Shown here piece by piece: positions 44,941 to 54,107 of a stretch of 64,000 nucleotides of DNA. The translations under genes were made by a program, and so were the position numbers. Origin of the DNA: PALSA-1296 sp037143335 (GTDB taxonomy: Bacteria; Bacteroidota; Ignavibacteria; Palsa-1295); the NCBI GenBank assembly GCA_037143335.1, contig JBAWZA010000001.1, positions 248,001 through 312,000 of the forward strand, given 5' to 3'. Each line of letters begins with the position of its first letter. Position 1 is the first letter of the stretch. The notes beneath the pieces were generated by a model that saw nothing but the letters and a program-made list of their open reading frames with translations, did no database searches and was not told the DNA's origin.

Positions 44941-45231
44941 ATGAATATCAAAAAGATCATTGGCACTAATGTCAGGGGGTATCGGAAAAAATTAGGATGG
45001 AGCCAAGAAAAAATGGGAACGCTTGGGAATCTTACACCGGAATACATTTCTTCGGTAGAGAATGGACATGAAAATCCAAAAGCAGAAAGGATTGTAAAGT
45101 TATCCAAAATCCTAAAGACTGCACCGGGAAAGGTGTTTGAGCATGAAGCCTTTAAAAAAGAATCATCGCAGGGCTTTTTCTCAATGAACGTTTCAATGTT
45201 CCCGAACTTCCTTGCGGCAATCTTCTTTTGA
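44941..45231 (+). CDS. XRE-family HTH transcriptional regulator
   Basis: The 96-residue protein is nearly all helix-turn-helix (about residues 3-68): KKIIGTNVRGYRKKLGWSQEKM, LTPEYISSVENGHENPKAER, LSKILKTAPGKVF. It is related in pattern to the HTH at 36228-36581 (both read I-x-x-N-V/I-RGYR). The tail after about residue 72 (SSQGFFSMNVSMF) is antisense to the small ORF at 45152 and may not be original. It probably represses its own promoter and that of the divergent PH-SHOCT gene through the palindrome at 44889-44906 (inference). The ATG is preferred to the upstream TTG at 44878, which would lie before the palindrome. Confidence 0.8.
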   Translation: MNIKKIIGTNVRGYRKKLGWSQEKMGTLGNLTPEYISSVENGHENPKAERIVKLSKILKTAPGKVFEHEAFKKESSQGFFSMNVSMFPNFLAAIFF

Positions 45232-45367
45232 ATGCTGAAAGAATTATATCCAAAGCCTGATTCAGATATTTCTTGAATTCGTTTTGGAATTCAGCACCCC
45301 GAAATTCATCCTCGATGTAACCCATGTCGATGAAGAATCCGGGTTCGTCTATTCTTTTACTCGACAT
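45152..45367 (-). CDS. Small ORF, unknown (possible second gene of a two-gene unit)
   Basis: This 71-residue frame begins MSSKRIDEPGFFIDMGYIEDEFRG and has an amphipathic helix (FQNEFKKYLNQALDIIL). The last 27 codons overlap the XRE gene on the other strand, so its C-terminus is doubtful. A 7+7-bp palindrome, TTAGTAC-N-GTACTAA, lies 2 bp before its ATG. No family is recognised. Confidence 0.4.
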   Translation of the reverse strand: MSSKRIDEPGFFIDMGYIEDEFRGAEFQNEFKKYLNQALDIILSAFKRRLPQGSSGTLKRSLRKSPAMILF

Positions 45368-45368
45368 A

Positions 45369-45383
45369 TTAGTACGGTACTAA
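45369..45383. promoter_or_regulatory. Short palindrome between two small ORFs
   Basis: TTAGTAC, one central base, GTACTAA. It sits directly before the ATG at 45367 and after the stop at 45387. It might be an operator; no protein can be assigned. Confidence 0.4.
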
Positions 45384-45386
45384 AAT

Positions 45387-45572
45387 CTATCCTCCAAACC
45401 CTGTATCTAAAAATTGCTTACCTGAATTATCAGTAGGCCACGTTGGGCGTTGGTCGCGGTGAAGCGGGTCTTCCTCGAATTCTCCCATAGCAAAGGCGGC
45501 TGTTAGCTCATCTTCACCTGGGTTCATCTCTGAAAAATACTGCTTCGCAAACTCTTTAGCAATCGACAACAT
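45387..45572 (-). CDS. Small acidic ORF, unknown
   Basis: The 61-residue frame begins MLSIAKEFAKQYFSEMNPGEDELTAAF and is acidic in the middle (GEFEEDP). A purine-rich AAGGGAG lies about 6-12 nt before its ATG, rare in this window and supporting translation. It precedes the ORF at 45367 by 19 bp on the same strand. No homologue is recognised. The gene-free stretch 45573-45943 upstream shows no frame, repeat or RNA fold that I can support. Confidence 0.4.
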   Translation of the reverse strand: MLSIAKEFAKQYFSEMNPGEDELTAAFAMGEFEEDPLHRDQRPTWPTDNSGKQFLDTGFGG

Positions 45573-45943
45573 ACTATCTCCCTTGCTGTCGTTGTTAAAG
45601 ATCGCTCCGTTCGTCTGTCCGCTCTGAGCAAGTATTGAACTCCAAGGTAGTAAATGTAAACGCTTTTCTCTCTTCTTTTCCGCGTATTAATATACTTAGA
45701 CTCTAAACATCCTTTCGAATATCTCAGTAGGGAATAATTAGGGAAGATTTTTGCAGTTTCTAAACAGGTCGAAATATAGGACGGTACTACAAACTATCGT
45801 AACTTCGTATTGCGGACTAACGGAGGTAAGGGGTGAGTTAAATATATAAAATCGTTGAATACGGGCTGTTATGGGCACTTTTTCGCATATAATCTCACTC
45901 CCTTCGGGTTACTTTAACGGCGCCATTTGTTCTTTGCAGATTG

Positions 45944-46016
45944 TGCTCCCTGCGGGACTCGAACCCGCGACCCAATGATTAAGAGTCATTTGCTCTACCA
46001 ACTGAGCTAAGGAAGC
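45944..46016 (-). tRNA. tRNA-Lys (anticodon CUU)
   Basis: The 73-nt cloverleaf has acceptor stem GCTTCCT/AGGGAGC (one G-T pair), D-arm GCTCAGTTGGTAGAGC, anticodon stem AATGA/TCATT with loop CTCTTAA (anticodon CTT), T-arm GCGGGTTCGAGTCCCGC and discriminator A. CCA is not encoded. Its 3' end faces the accessory region to the left, the usual side for integrated islands. Confidence 0.93.
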
Positions 46017-46160
46017 GAGCTAATAAGCCAAATCAAGCTCCCAGAGTTCCTTCGTTTACATTTTTTTTGAAGCGGTGGTGTAACTTTGAGGTCGTGAGGG
46101 TGTTATTAGGAAGAGAGAAGGTTTCCCCATCCCCTCAATTCATCAAATACGCATTAGAAC

Positions 46161-46271
46161 ATGACACACGACATTTCAACCCTTACATCGAAGCAAGCCC
46201 CGAAGGATATTCTCGTATTGATTGCCATCATGGCAGCAATCTTCGGCTTCTTTTCGATACTTTTTATCTAA
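46161..46271 (+). CDS. Possible 36-residue single-span membrane peptide
   Basis: This short frame, starting MTHDISTLTSKQAPKDILV, ends in a clean hydrophobic helix (LIAIMAAIFGFFSILFI). A soluble polar start plus one membrane span is typical of real small membrane proteins, but chance cannot be excluded. It lies between tRNA-Lys and tamB, ending 14 bp before the tamB stop. Confidence 0.35.
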   Translation: MTHDISTLTSKQAPKDILVLIAIMAAIFGFFSILFI

Positions 46272-46285
46272 CCAGTGCACTCCGA

Positions 46286-49200
46286 TCATTGTGATATCCG
46301 ATACGCGAGTCTAAAGAGTAACAATGGCTGTTGCGTTACATCTTGCGATCCGAAACCTCCCGCAGACGTATGTCCTTCACCTTGTAGAATCAAATTCTCG
46401 GCTTTCGGGAAATTTGCAAACACAGAGAATGGTATCTCCGCACGAAAATCACTCGACAATAGCGAGGAGTTGCCTGCTGTTGTACCGTTGAATGCCGCAC
46501 CGAGCGAATACACAACCTTTCCAACTTTGCCGGATAATTTTAGTTTGTGAGATTGAAGTCCACCGAACTCATATCCGACCGAGCGTAAATAATCGTGAAG
46601 AACCGTTGAGCGGAGTACATCAGTTATTTCCTTACTTGCAAGAGTCGAGACAAGAGAATATCCAGCATTGCTACCTTGATTGATTCCTTGAGCATCGCCT
46701 ACGAAATTGCCGTTTGTCAAATAGGTCAGCACATCTTCTTTCACTTGTACTTGAGTACGAGGATCTTTGATAAATTCGCCTTGAGAATTTTTTCTAAAGA
46801 GTTCAATAAAGAGGTCAACATTTTCTTTGGTGCCAGTTATGTGAAGTCGAATGCGAATCGTCTCCTCAGTATTAGATGTGAGTTTATGTTGCCCGGTATA
46901 TTCGGCAGTGATGTCAAGTGAAGGATTAGAGAGATCATTGACGAACGTCAGTGTGCCCGAAACCGGATTAAACTCCTTGAGCAACGTGTAGCTTGATTTA
47001 TCGGTGAGATTAATCGTTGCATTCGTGGAGTAGGCAGCACCTTGTTCGGTTCTATTAAAAAATATGGATCCACTCGACCGAACTTCCGCCACGATGTTTT
47101 GCTTGACAATTCCTAAGGCTTTGTTCAAGTCAATAGTGAACCATAGATCACCGGGTATTGAAATCTCCAGATCGTAGAGCATCTTGTCCTGAAAAGTAAA
47201 CTTCGGACCTGAGTACGGATTTAACTCTTCGCGGTTTTGCAGAACAGATTGAGTTTGTTTCTCGAAAATCTTATCATAGTCTTCCATGCGAGAACTATCA
47301 CCGACTATATTTACGATCTCTTCGACCACAGGGTCAGAAACGCTGCCAGTTTTCGGAGGATTTTGAAGCGAGTATCTCGAACCATAAATTATTCCGTCAT
47401 CATAAAGATTGACAGACGAAGTCTCATCCTGTGGCAGAGTCAGAAAACCCTGATCAATACGTAATTTACCTGAAAGCTTCGGTCTCTCGATCGTGCCAGA
47501 AAAATTAAGGGGTCCACCGAACGAGCTGATGGTCAGAGGTCCGTACACATTCTTCAAAGTTTCCTTGGACGCTTCTGAAAGCACTCGGATTCGATTGGCA
47601 TCGAAATTCATTGAGAAATCTTGAACAATAAATCCCTTGAATGCGAAGTAGCCATTGACAACTCCACTGCCGATTTCATTTTCGGCAGCACTATTGCGCA
47701 CGTGCATATCCTCGAACCTGAGTGTATCAGTGAGCATCCTCAATTTCCCATTGAAGTCATAGTCCATGTTCGTTGTCGGCATCCAGAACGAACCCTCGCG
47801 TACATCAACCAACCCAGTGTAGAGGATATTTTTTCTTGTACCATTAATTCCGAATGTGATGTCCGAAATTCCATGCAACTTTGCAATGACAGGTACGATT
47901 GGTCCGAACATGTCAATCGGGAATTCATGCCCAGTTGCACGGATGCTCAGTGGTTTATCTTCTATTTGAATACTATCAGTACGAAAGTTCGGATCGCTTT
48001 TGAGTGAAAAAAGTAGTGGGATACTATCAATATCCAAACTCAGAGCAGACTCGTTACTGAGATTGAGCAGACTTCTGCGTTCCCTCAAATTATCTGCCGC
48101 GTAAGCCAATGAGTCAACGTGAAAAATTCCTTTGCCTCGGAGAGTGGTATTGAGATAGTTCAAATGAAGATCTGCATTGTCGAGCGTAACACTTGTGATA
48201 TTCGATTCTGGATCGTTATCGTATGTGAAATTCTTTAATCCAAGATCCACACTTACTTCTGGATGCACAAGCGTCCCATTCATGAAGATATTCAGTTTGT
48301 TTGCTCTTCCAGATGGATGGGGCAGAGGGAGCGATGAATTATCCGTGGGGATAAATGCCGTGATGTCGGTAAGATCAAGTCGAGGTGATTGCAAAAATGC
48401 GTAGTTGATAGTGTCGCCCCTCAAACTAAATCCAATTTTGATACGCTGCGCAAAGATGTGAGTAGGATCATATCCCGAGAACGGACGGATCAATTCGATG
48501 GTATCGAGTTTGAGCATACCATTTGTACCGATAGTAAATTCAGATTTCCTATCGTTATACCATTGGTACGTTTTCCCAAACAGGAGGCTCAGGCTATCTG
48601 TCTGAAAAGTCAAATCAGGTTTGCTAATGTCGCCAGTGCCCGATAGATACGCACTAATATACTTGTTCGTAATTGTGCTCAGCTTGTACGAGAGTTGTCC
48701 GCTTGATAAACTAATATCGACTTGAGGTTTGTCAAAAGTCAGTGACTCTAACTTTTGCGTTGAGTCGGAGAGGAATGTAAAGTTCGCATTCAGATGCTTC
48801 AAGAGATCAATATTCTGAGGTGTGATATTGCTGATGCTCACTTGGCATTTCGCATCCTTAAGGAGTAGTGAAGGTATGCCGGAGGTATCACGAAGTGGAA
48901 AACGTGGTTTCAATAACAAATTATGGATGTCGCCGTCAGCGGTAATACTCATAGTATTTTTCGCACTACCATCTATGGCACCACTAATACTTCCGCTTCC
49001 TAAACAAATCACGTTCGGGAAAAATGGGGAAGCGGGGTGAAGATCTTTAACCGTAAGTTTATACGTAAGATGAGTTGTGTCTTGGTCAGATGCTTCTTCG
49101 ACAAACGATGCGGTGTCAATCGCCCCGCGAGTATTTATTGCAGAGATGATATTTGCAACACGTCCGCTGATTAAGCCAGCCAGCGCCTCAACATCGTATC

Positions 49201-51103
49201 GTCCCTTCACTGCAAGGTCAGCGATTGAGCTGACAATTATATCCACTCGGTTATGCTCGGGTGTTTCATCATGGCCGAGAGTTGCATTCAAGGTAATCTT
49301 TGGCAACGGCTTCTGATTTTCCTGTAATCCTGACAACTCGACCTTCATGCTCCCAGCGACAGTATTTGTCGAAATACCCTTTCCCCTGAGATTAGCCTCG
49401 ACCGAGAGTTTGCTGTTTTTTGGAAAGATCGGTAGGATTTCGGTTACACTAACATTTTTGGTTGTCAGATCAAGCTCGTACTCTGGGTCAGGTTTTCCAA
49501 TTTCAAGGGAAGCAAATGAACTTGTGAGCGATGCACTATCGGCGAGTTTAAGCTTGGTATCATCAAATTCAAGTTTGCCCGAATCAATTTTGCCGTGGAG
49601 ATCAAGTTCGGTGATAGAATAATTCTTGAATCCGGTGCGACCATCTCCAACAACATGAAACTGTGCATTCATCGTTTTAGGGTCAGTGCCTCTGCCCTGT
49701 AATTGCGCCGCGATGTTGAGGTTACTTTTAAAGTTGGAATCCGCCAGGAATGAAGAAAGATTGACATTCTTCGTTGCTATCGCGGCATCATAAATCATTT
49801 GCTTTTGTCTGAAATCTAATGCCGCAGTTCCACTCAAACTGCCTGCAGAGGTTGCAACCTCAAAGGTAGATTCGAAATTATCAGTGAAGCCTTTGAAACT
49901 AAGGTGCTTGATGTCAACAGTTCCTAAACGTTGCATATCGGGAATCGAAAGACCTGGTACATAATCGCGAAGGCTACGATCAGTGAGTTCGTGACCTTCA
50001 AGCGCAACATCCATGTAAAATTTTTCTGGTTTATGGAGATTGCGGATTTCACCGCTGAAGGATATTTTGCCATCCGAGTGTAAACCGAGAATACCTTTTA
50101 CAACTTTTAACTTGCCAAATTCACCCTTGGCTTCAAGATCGAGCGAGGGGTTCGATCCCAAAAATGTGAGGTCTGGCAAGAATTGAGCTAGCTCCTGAGT
50201 GGAAATATACTTTGCATTGAGGAGAAGAATTGTCTTGGAGTGTTCGAGTGATTCTAATGAATCACCATTGAGCACAGAGAGATTATCCATCATCGCAGAG
50301 AGTTTCACATCACTTCGATCGCTGATGAGTTTCATACCACCGATCTCGACATGATTGTTGTCGTGCAATGCAGCAAGCTCAAGGTGATGCAATCGAAACG
50401 GGATCTTCGTACTCGCCATTTCAAAACTCAGATTCGTAATCTGTGCATGTTGTATTTTTTCTCCGACTACCTTTGCGGACATATCGAGATCTATATCATT
50501 GATTGCGAGATGTTGCCAATCAATTGCGGAGTCCGTTCGTGCTTTGGTATTTTGGTCTTCCGCAGAGAACCTGCCGTTTTCGATTCGGAAATTTTCTAAA
50601 TCTATCGCAAGGTTAAATGGAGTTGATTTCCCAGTTGAAGGTTGCGAAGGAATTAGTTGTTCGTAATTCCAAACAGTATTCCCTGCGTATTTGATAAAAT
50701 GAATTATTGGTGATCGAAGCACGAGATCCGAAACAGGAATATCTTTTCCTGAAATAAATTTCCATAGTGAGTACTTTGCATAAATCTGATTTACAGAAAT
50801 GAGATCGGTTACTTCGGAGCGAAGTTTGAGATGAGCATCGTAAATAGTGAAGCCTGTGATAAAATCGCCGTCAATACGACCGAGAGTGAGTGTGCCATTT
50901 GTTTTTTCGGCGACGAGTTTTTCTAACTGCGAGGCAACGATGTTCCGGAACCACGAAGTCTGAGTAAATGTAATGAGCGAAGCGGAGAGAATGAGGAGGA
51001 TAGTAATGATAGTCAAAATGCCTCGTACAATTCGCCCTGCCAAAGATCGTTTGACCTTCGGCACTGGCGTTTGGGTAGGCTGTTGTTCTATCGTCTCTTG
51101 CAC
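46286..51103 (-). CDS. TamB-like translocation and assembly module protein
   Basis: The 1605-residue protein has one N-terminal transmembrane helix (about residues 25-48) and then continuous beta-strand sequence, with an AsmA/YhdP-like beginning (WFRNIVASQLEKLVAEKTNGTLTLGRIDGDF) and a C-terminal TamB (DUF490) domain. The C-terminal third has FSGTIERPKLSGKLRIDQG and ends in barrel-like strands (LLLFRLAYRISQ). Such bridges carry lipids or assist outer-membrane protein assembly between inner and outer membranes. It starts with GTG at 51103. No TamA lies beside it; the Omp85-like protein at 32162 is a possible but distant partner. Confidence 0.85.
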   Translation of the reverse strand: MQETIEQQPTQTPVPKVKRSLAGRIVRGILTIITILLILSASLITFTQTSWFRNIVASQLEKLVAEKTNGTLTLGRIDGDFITGFTIYDAHLKLRSEVTDLISVNQIYAKYSLWKFISGKDIPVSDLVLRSPIIHFIKYAGNTVWNYEQLIPSQPSTGKSTPFNLAIDLENFRIENGRFSAEDQNTKARTDSAIDWQHLAINDIDLDMSAKVVGEKIQHAQITNLSFEMASTKIPFRLHHLELAALHDNNHVEIGGMKLISDRSDVKLSAMMDNLSVLNGDSLESLEHSKTILLLNAKYISTQELAQFLPDLTFLGSNPSLDLEAKGEFGKLKVVKGILGLHSDGKISFSGEIRNLHKPEKFYMDVALEGHELTDRSLRDYVPGLSIPDMQRLGTVDIKHLSFKGFTDNFESTFEVATSAGSLSGTAALDFRQKQMIYDAAIATKNVNLSSFLADSNFKSNLNIAAQLQGRGTDPKTMNAQFHVVGDGRTGFKNYSITELDLHGKIDSGKLEFDDTKLKLADSASLTSSFASLEIGKPDPEYELDLTTKNVSVTEILPIFPKNSKLSVEANLRGKGISTNTVAGSMKVELSGLQENQKPLPKITLNATLGHDETPEHNRVDIIVSSIADLAVKGRYDVEALAGLISGRVANIISAINTRGAIDTASFVEEASDQDTTHLTYKLTVKDLHPASPFFPNVICLGSGSISGAIDGSAKNTMSITADGDIHNLLLKPRFPLRDTSGIPSLLLKDAKCQVSISNITPQNIDLLKHLNANFTFLSDSTQKLESLTFDKPQVDISLSSGQLSYKLSTITNKYISAYLSGTGDISKPDLTFQTDSLSLLFGKTYQWYNDRKSEFTIGTNGMLKLDTIELIRPFSGYDPTHIFAQRIKIGFSLRGDTINYAFLQSPRLDLTDITAFIPTDNSSLPLPHPSGRANKLNIFMNGTLVHPEVSVDLGLKNFTYDNDPESNITSVTLDNADLHLNYLNTTLRGKGIFHVDSLAYAADNLRERRSLLNLSNESALSLDIDSIPLLFSLKSDPNFRTDSIQIEDKPLSIRATGHEFPIDMFGPIVPVIAKLHGISDITFGINGTRKNILYTGLVDVREGSFWMPTTNMDYDFNGKLRMLTDTLRFEDMHVRNSAAENEIGSGVVNGYFAFKGFIVQDFSMNFDANRIRVLSEASKETLKNVYGPLTISSFGGPLNFSGTIERPKLSGKLRIDQGFLTLPQDETSSVNLYDDGIIYGSRYSLQNPPKTGSVSDPVVEEIVNIVGDSSRMEDYDKIFEKQTQSVLQNREELNPYSGPKFTFQDKMLYDLEISIPGDLWFTIDLNKALGIVKQNIVAEVRSSGSIFFNRTEQGAAYSTNATINLTDKSSYTLLKEFNPVSGTLTFVNDLSNPSLDITAEYTGQHKLTSNTEETIRIRLHITGTKENVDLFIELFRKNSQGEFIKDPRTQVQVKEDVLTYLTNGNFVGDAQGINQGSNAGYSLVSTLASKEITDVLRSTVLHDYLRSVGYEFGGLQSHKLKLSGKVGKVVYSLGAAFNGTTAGNSSLLSSDFRAEIPFSVFANFPKAENLILQGEGHTSAGGFGSQDVTQQPLLLFRLAYRISQ

Positions 51104-51219
51104 AAGGTTAGTAAACCTGAATTACGCACACTATCTAACATCGGATTGCAGTCCTTACGTTTTATCTAAATGAGTAAAATAGATGAGTTTTCTTTCATTT
51201 TTGATGTTCTTCAAGCCTC

Positions 51220-51822
51220 ATGGAAACTGAAATAGGCTGGACACGTAGCAATAGTAGAATGCAAAGGATGGAAGCGACGCTCGCGCGCAGACAACCTGGA
51301 CTCGTTCTGGTGCTCGAAAATGTCCATGATACCCATAACGTTGGCGCTATTCTTCGCTCTGCTGATGCTGTGGGCATCATGCGTGTGATGATGGTGTACT
51401 ACATAGAGTCGCCACCAGAAATTAGCAAGAATAGTGTGTCTGGTGCATTGAAGTGGTTGAACTTCGAACGGTTTCGATCTATTCAGTCGTGCTACGAACA
51501 ACTCAGAGCAGACGGATTTCGGATTCTTGCAACGAAAATCGAGCCATCGGCGCAGTCACTTTATGATTGTGATCTTACCTCGCCTACAGCGATTGTTGTT
51601 GGAAATGAGCATCGTGGAATTTCGGCTGAGGCCGCGAGCGGAGCAGACGGACTTCTCTACATTCCAATGCAGGGGATGGTCGAAAGTGTGAATGTCTCGG
51701 TCGCTTCTGCGATTTGTCTCTTCGAAGCAATGCGACAACGAAGAGTGGCGGGGATGTACGATAGTCCGCAACTTAGCTCGGAGATAATGCGTTCGGAATT
51801 AGAATCATGGATACAAAAATAA
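51220..51822 (+). CDS. trmH: TrmH/SpoU-family tRNA 2'-O-methyltransferase
   Basis: The 200-residue enzyme has the SPOUT motifs: LVLENVHDTHNVGAILRSAD (about residues 27-46, motif 1 with N and R), VVGNEHRGIS (about 127-136, motif 2) and IPMQGMVESVNVSVASAI (about 147-164, motif 3). These form the trefoil knot that binds AdoMet. TrmH methylates G18 of tRNA; the short length without an N-terminal L30-like domain fits TrmH better than RlmB. The gap to the following VWA gene is 17 bp. Confidence 0.85.
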   Translation: METEIGWTRSNSRMQRMEATLARRQPGLVLVLENVHDTHNVGAILRSADAVGIMRVMMVYYIESPPEISKNSVSGALKWLNFERFRSIQSCYEQLRADGFRILATKIEPSAQSLYDCDLTSPTAIVVGNEHRGISAEAASGADGLLYIPMQGMVESVNVSVASAICLFEAMRQRRVAGMYDSPQLSSEIMRSELESWIQK

Positions 51823-51839
51823 ATTAACAGAAGTCAACA

Positions 51840-54107
51840 TTGAATTCGCTATCCCTCGTCTTCACATCAGGTAACATCTGGCTTTTTTTCGTTTCGCTCC
51901 TTCTGGGAATTGCGTTTTCGAATTGGACCTACCGTCGTACTGTTCCAAAAACTTCGCCTTCGCGCCGACGACTTCTCATCACACTCCGATCACTTGCACT
52001 GGCGTTGCTCTTGTTTGTTCTCTTCGAACCTATCCTTACTTTTACAAAGACGAACGAACTAACGCCACGAATTGCACTTGTTCTCGACAATTCAAAATCA
52101 ATGCGTCTCCCGCAGAGTGGAAGTGATACATCCGATACTCATACCAGAAGAGCAATGATGGTTGCGAATATTCCGAAGGTCTTTGGATCGAACACGTTAT
52201 CCGATGCGACAAAAGTCAGGGCGTTCGCATTTGATGAACGAATGTCTGCGCTCGGTGGCACGTCGCTACAAATCTTTGACACTCTAAAAGCAACGGCTTC
52301 GGTAACTGACATCTCTTCGATTTTTTCTGCGCTGAGTGAGCAACAAAAATCGGAGAATTATGGAGCGATCGTGCTCTATACCGACGGAGCCTACACTGCA
52401 GGCGCAAATCCAATCTATGCAGCAGAAAAATTAGGGATTCCAGTTTATGCAGTAGGGCTTGGGGATTCATCAGAAGTTCGTGACATCGCGCTTGCCGAAC
52501 TCTTTACAAACGATGTTGCATCAGTGAATGTCGGGCAACCAGTTGATGTGACTATACATGCTGTTGGATCCAAAAGTGGTGACAGAGTAACCGTGACTCT
52601 GATGGCAGATGATCTTCCGATTGGCGAACAATCATTATCAATGACAGAAGGTCGGGGCGATTACACTACGACATTTTCTTTTTTGCCGAAGACAGAAGGA
52701 ATTGTGAAGTTAACGGCGAAAGTAATTCCAACCGATGCTTCAACCGATGCCAATAGCAAAAATAATGTGAAAATTAGCTATGTACGTGTTCTAAAAAATA
52801 AATTCAAGATCATTCTGTTTGCCGGAGCGCCAAGCCCTGACGTTTCTTTTATTTCTGATTATTTCTCTTCACACAAAGAGATAGAATATCTTGAATTCAT
52901 CCAAAAGCAAGGCGAGGAATTTTATCATGGAGCACCGACAGCGGAAAAAGTAAAAGATGCGGACTTAATTATTCTTTCCGGCTTTCCGATTGCTTCATCC
53001 TCGAATGAATCAATTGCGCTCATTCGCAAACTCATAGTAGAGCAATCAAAATCACTGCTCTTCATCCCATCGCGAATGCTCGACTTTGATAAACTCAAAC
53101 CGTTAGCTGAGGCGTTGCCGTTTTCTTTGAATGGAATGAAGTCTTCGACGAATGAACTTAAAGTGTTTACTTCTCTCTCCTCGAATAAAGGCGAAAACCC
53201 AATCTTCCGTGCTTCGCGTGAACAAACATCACAGACAAAATGGGAGAACCTTGCCCCACTGATTAAGACTGAAACGCATTATACCGCGAATCCAGAGAGT
53301 GAAGTTCTTGCTGAAGCTACAGTTCAAGGAATAAAATTGGGTGAGCCATTGGTTATCTCACGAACCGTTGGCAAATCACGACAGATTGCATTCACCGCAT
53401 ACGGACTTTGGCAATGGAAGCTAACGTCATTCGGCAGGGAGAAAGCATTTGCTTCGTTATCAAGAAAACATGATTCAACGGCGGCGAGTGAAAGTGCGTT
53501 GGATATTTTTTTGGCAAACTCCACACGGTGGCTTGTCACACGTGATGATCAAAAACGAGTGATGATTGCACCGACAAGAAAAATTTATGATGCTGGAGAG
53601 CCCATCGAATTCTCTGGTCAAATTTATGATGAGAGCTATGTGCCGATTGACGGCGCGATGGTTACTGTCTCGGTCACGGGAAAAAATCTTGCAGCGCCAC
53701 TGCCGCTCACACTTACTTCGATCTCGAACGGAAGATACTCCGCTCGGCTCCCACAAGGTTTAGCTGCTGGAGACTATTTTTATAAGGGCGAGGCAAGGTT
53801 AGGCACGAAAGAACTCGGGACGGATGCAGGACGATTTAATGTAGGTGAGTACTCCCCCGAATTTGCCGAACCGCGGATGCGTTCTGATATTCTCAGAGAG
53901 ATGGCGGCACGGACAAACGGTAAATTCTATGTGCCCGAAAATACTGCAACGGTGTTGAAAGATATAGAATCGAATCCAAATTTTCGTGCAAAAAAAATAG
54001 ATGAGAAAACGGATTTCGAAGGTAGGAACATGTGGCCGTTGCTTCTAGTAGCTGTTGCATTATTTTCTACGGAGTGGTTCATTCGCAAACGAACGGGAAT
54101 GTTATGA
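51840..54107 (+). CDS. Membrane VWA-domain protein (Bat/CARDB-like)
   Basis: The 755-residue protein has two N-terminal transmembrane helices (about 10-30 and 43-62), a VWA domain (MIDAS DNSKSM near residue 82; TDGAYT near 182), strands of CARDB/Ig-like type (about 210-320), a glutamine-amidotransferase-like region and a C-terminal helix (about 733-750) followed by a short basic tail. This layout is common in Bacteroidota beside or near Bat (aerotolerance) genes. It starts at TTG 51840, as no ATG fits. Function is not established. Its stop overlaps the next gene's ATG (ATGA), so the OMP is translationally coupled. Confidence 0.75.
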   Translation: MNSLSLVFTSGNIWLFFVSLLLGIAFSNWTYRRTVPKTSPSRRRLLITLRSLALALLLFVLFEPILTFTKTNELTPRIALVLDNSKSMRLPQSGSDTSDTHTRRAMMVANIPKVFGSNTLSDATKVRAFAFDERMSALGGTSLQIFDTLKATASVTDISSIFSALSEQQKSENYGAIVLYTDGAYTAGANPIYAAEKLGIPVYAVGLGDSSEVRDIALAELFTNDVASVNVGQPVDVTIHAVGSKSGDRVTVTLMADDLPIGEQSLSMTEGRGDYTTTFSFLPKTEGIVKLTAKVIPTDASTDANSKNNVKISYVRVLKNKFKIILFAGAPSPDVSFISDYFSSHKEIEYLEFIQKQGEEFYHGAPTAEKVKDADLIILSGFPIASSSNESIALIRKLIVEQSKSLLFIPSRMLDFDKLKPLAEALPFSLNGMKSSTNELKVFTSLSSNKGENPIFRASREQTSQTKWENLAPLIKTETHYTANPESEVLAEATVQGIKLGEPLVISRTVGKSRQIAFTAYGLWQWKLTSFGREKAFASLSRKHDSTAASESALDIFLANSTRWLVTRDDQKRVMIAPTRKIYDAGEPIEFSGQIYDESYVPIDGAMVTVSVTGKNLAAPLPLTLTSISNGRYSARLPQGLAAGDYFYKGEARLGTKELGTDAGRFNVGEYSPEFAEPRMRSDILREMAARTNGKFYVPENTATVLKDIESNPNFRAKKIDEKTDFEGRNMWPLLLVAVALFSTEWFIRKRTGML

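Noticed and set aside
46067..46294. 75-codon frame on the plus strand
   Set aside because: Its composition is not protein-like, and it overlaps both the better 36-codon frame and the tamB 3' end.
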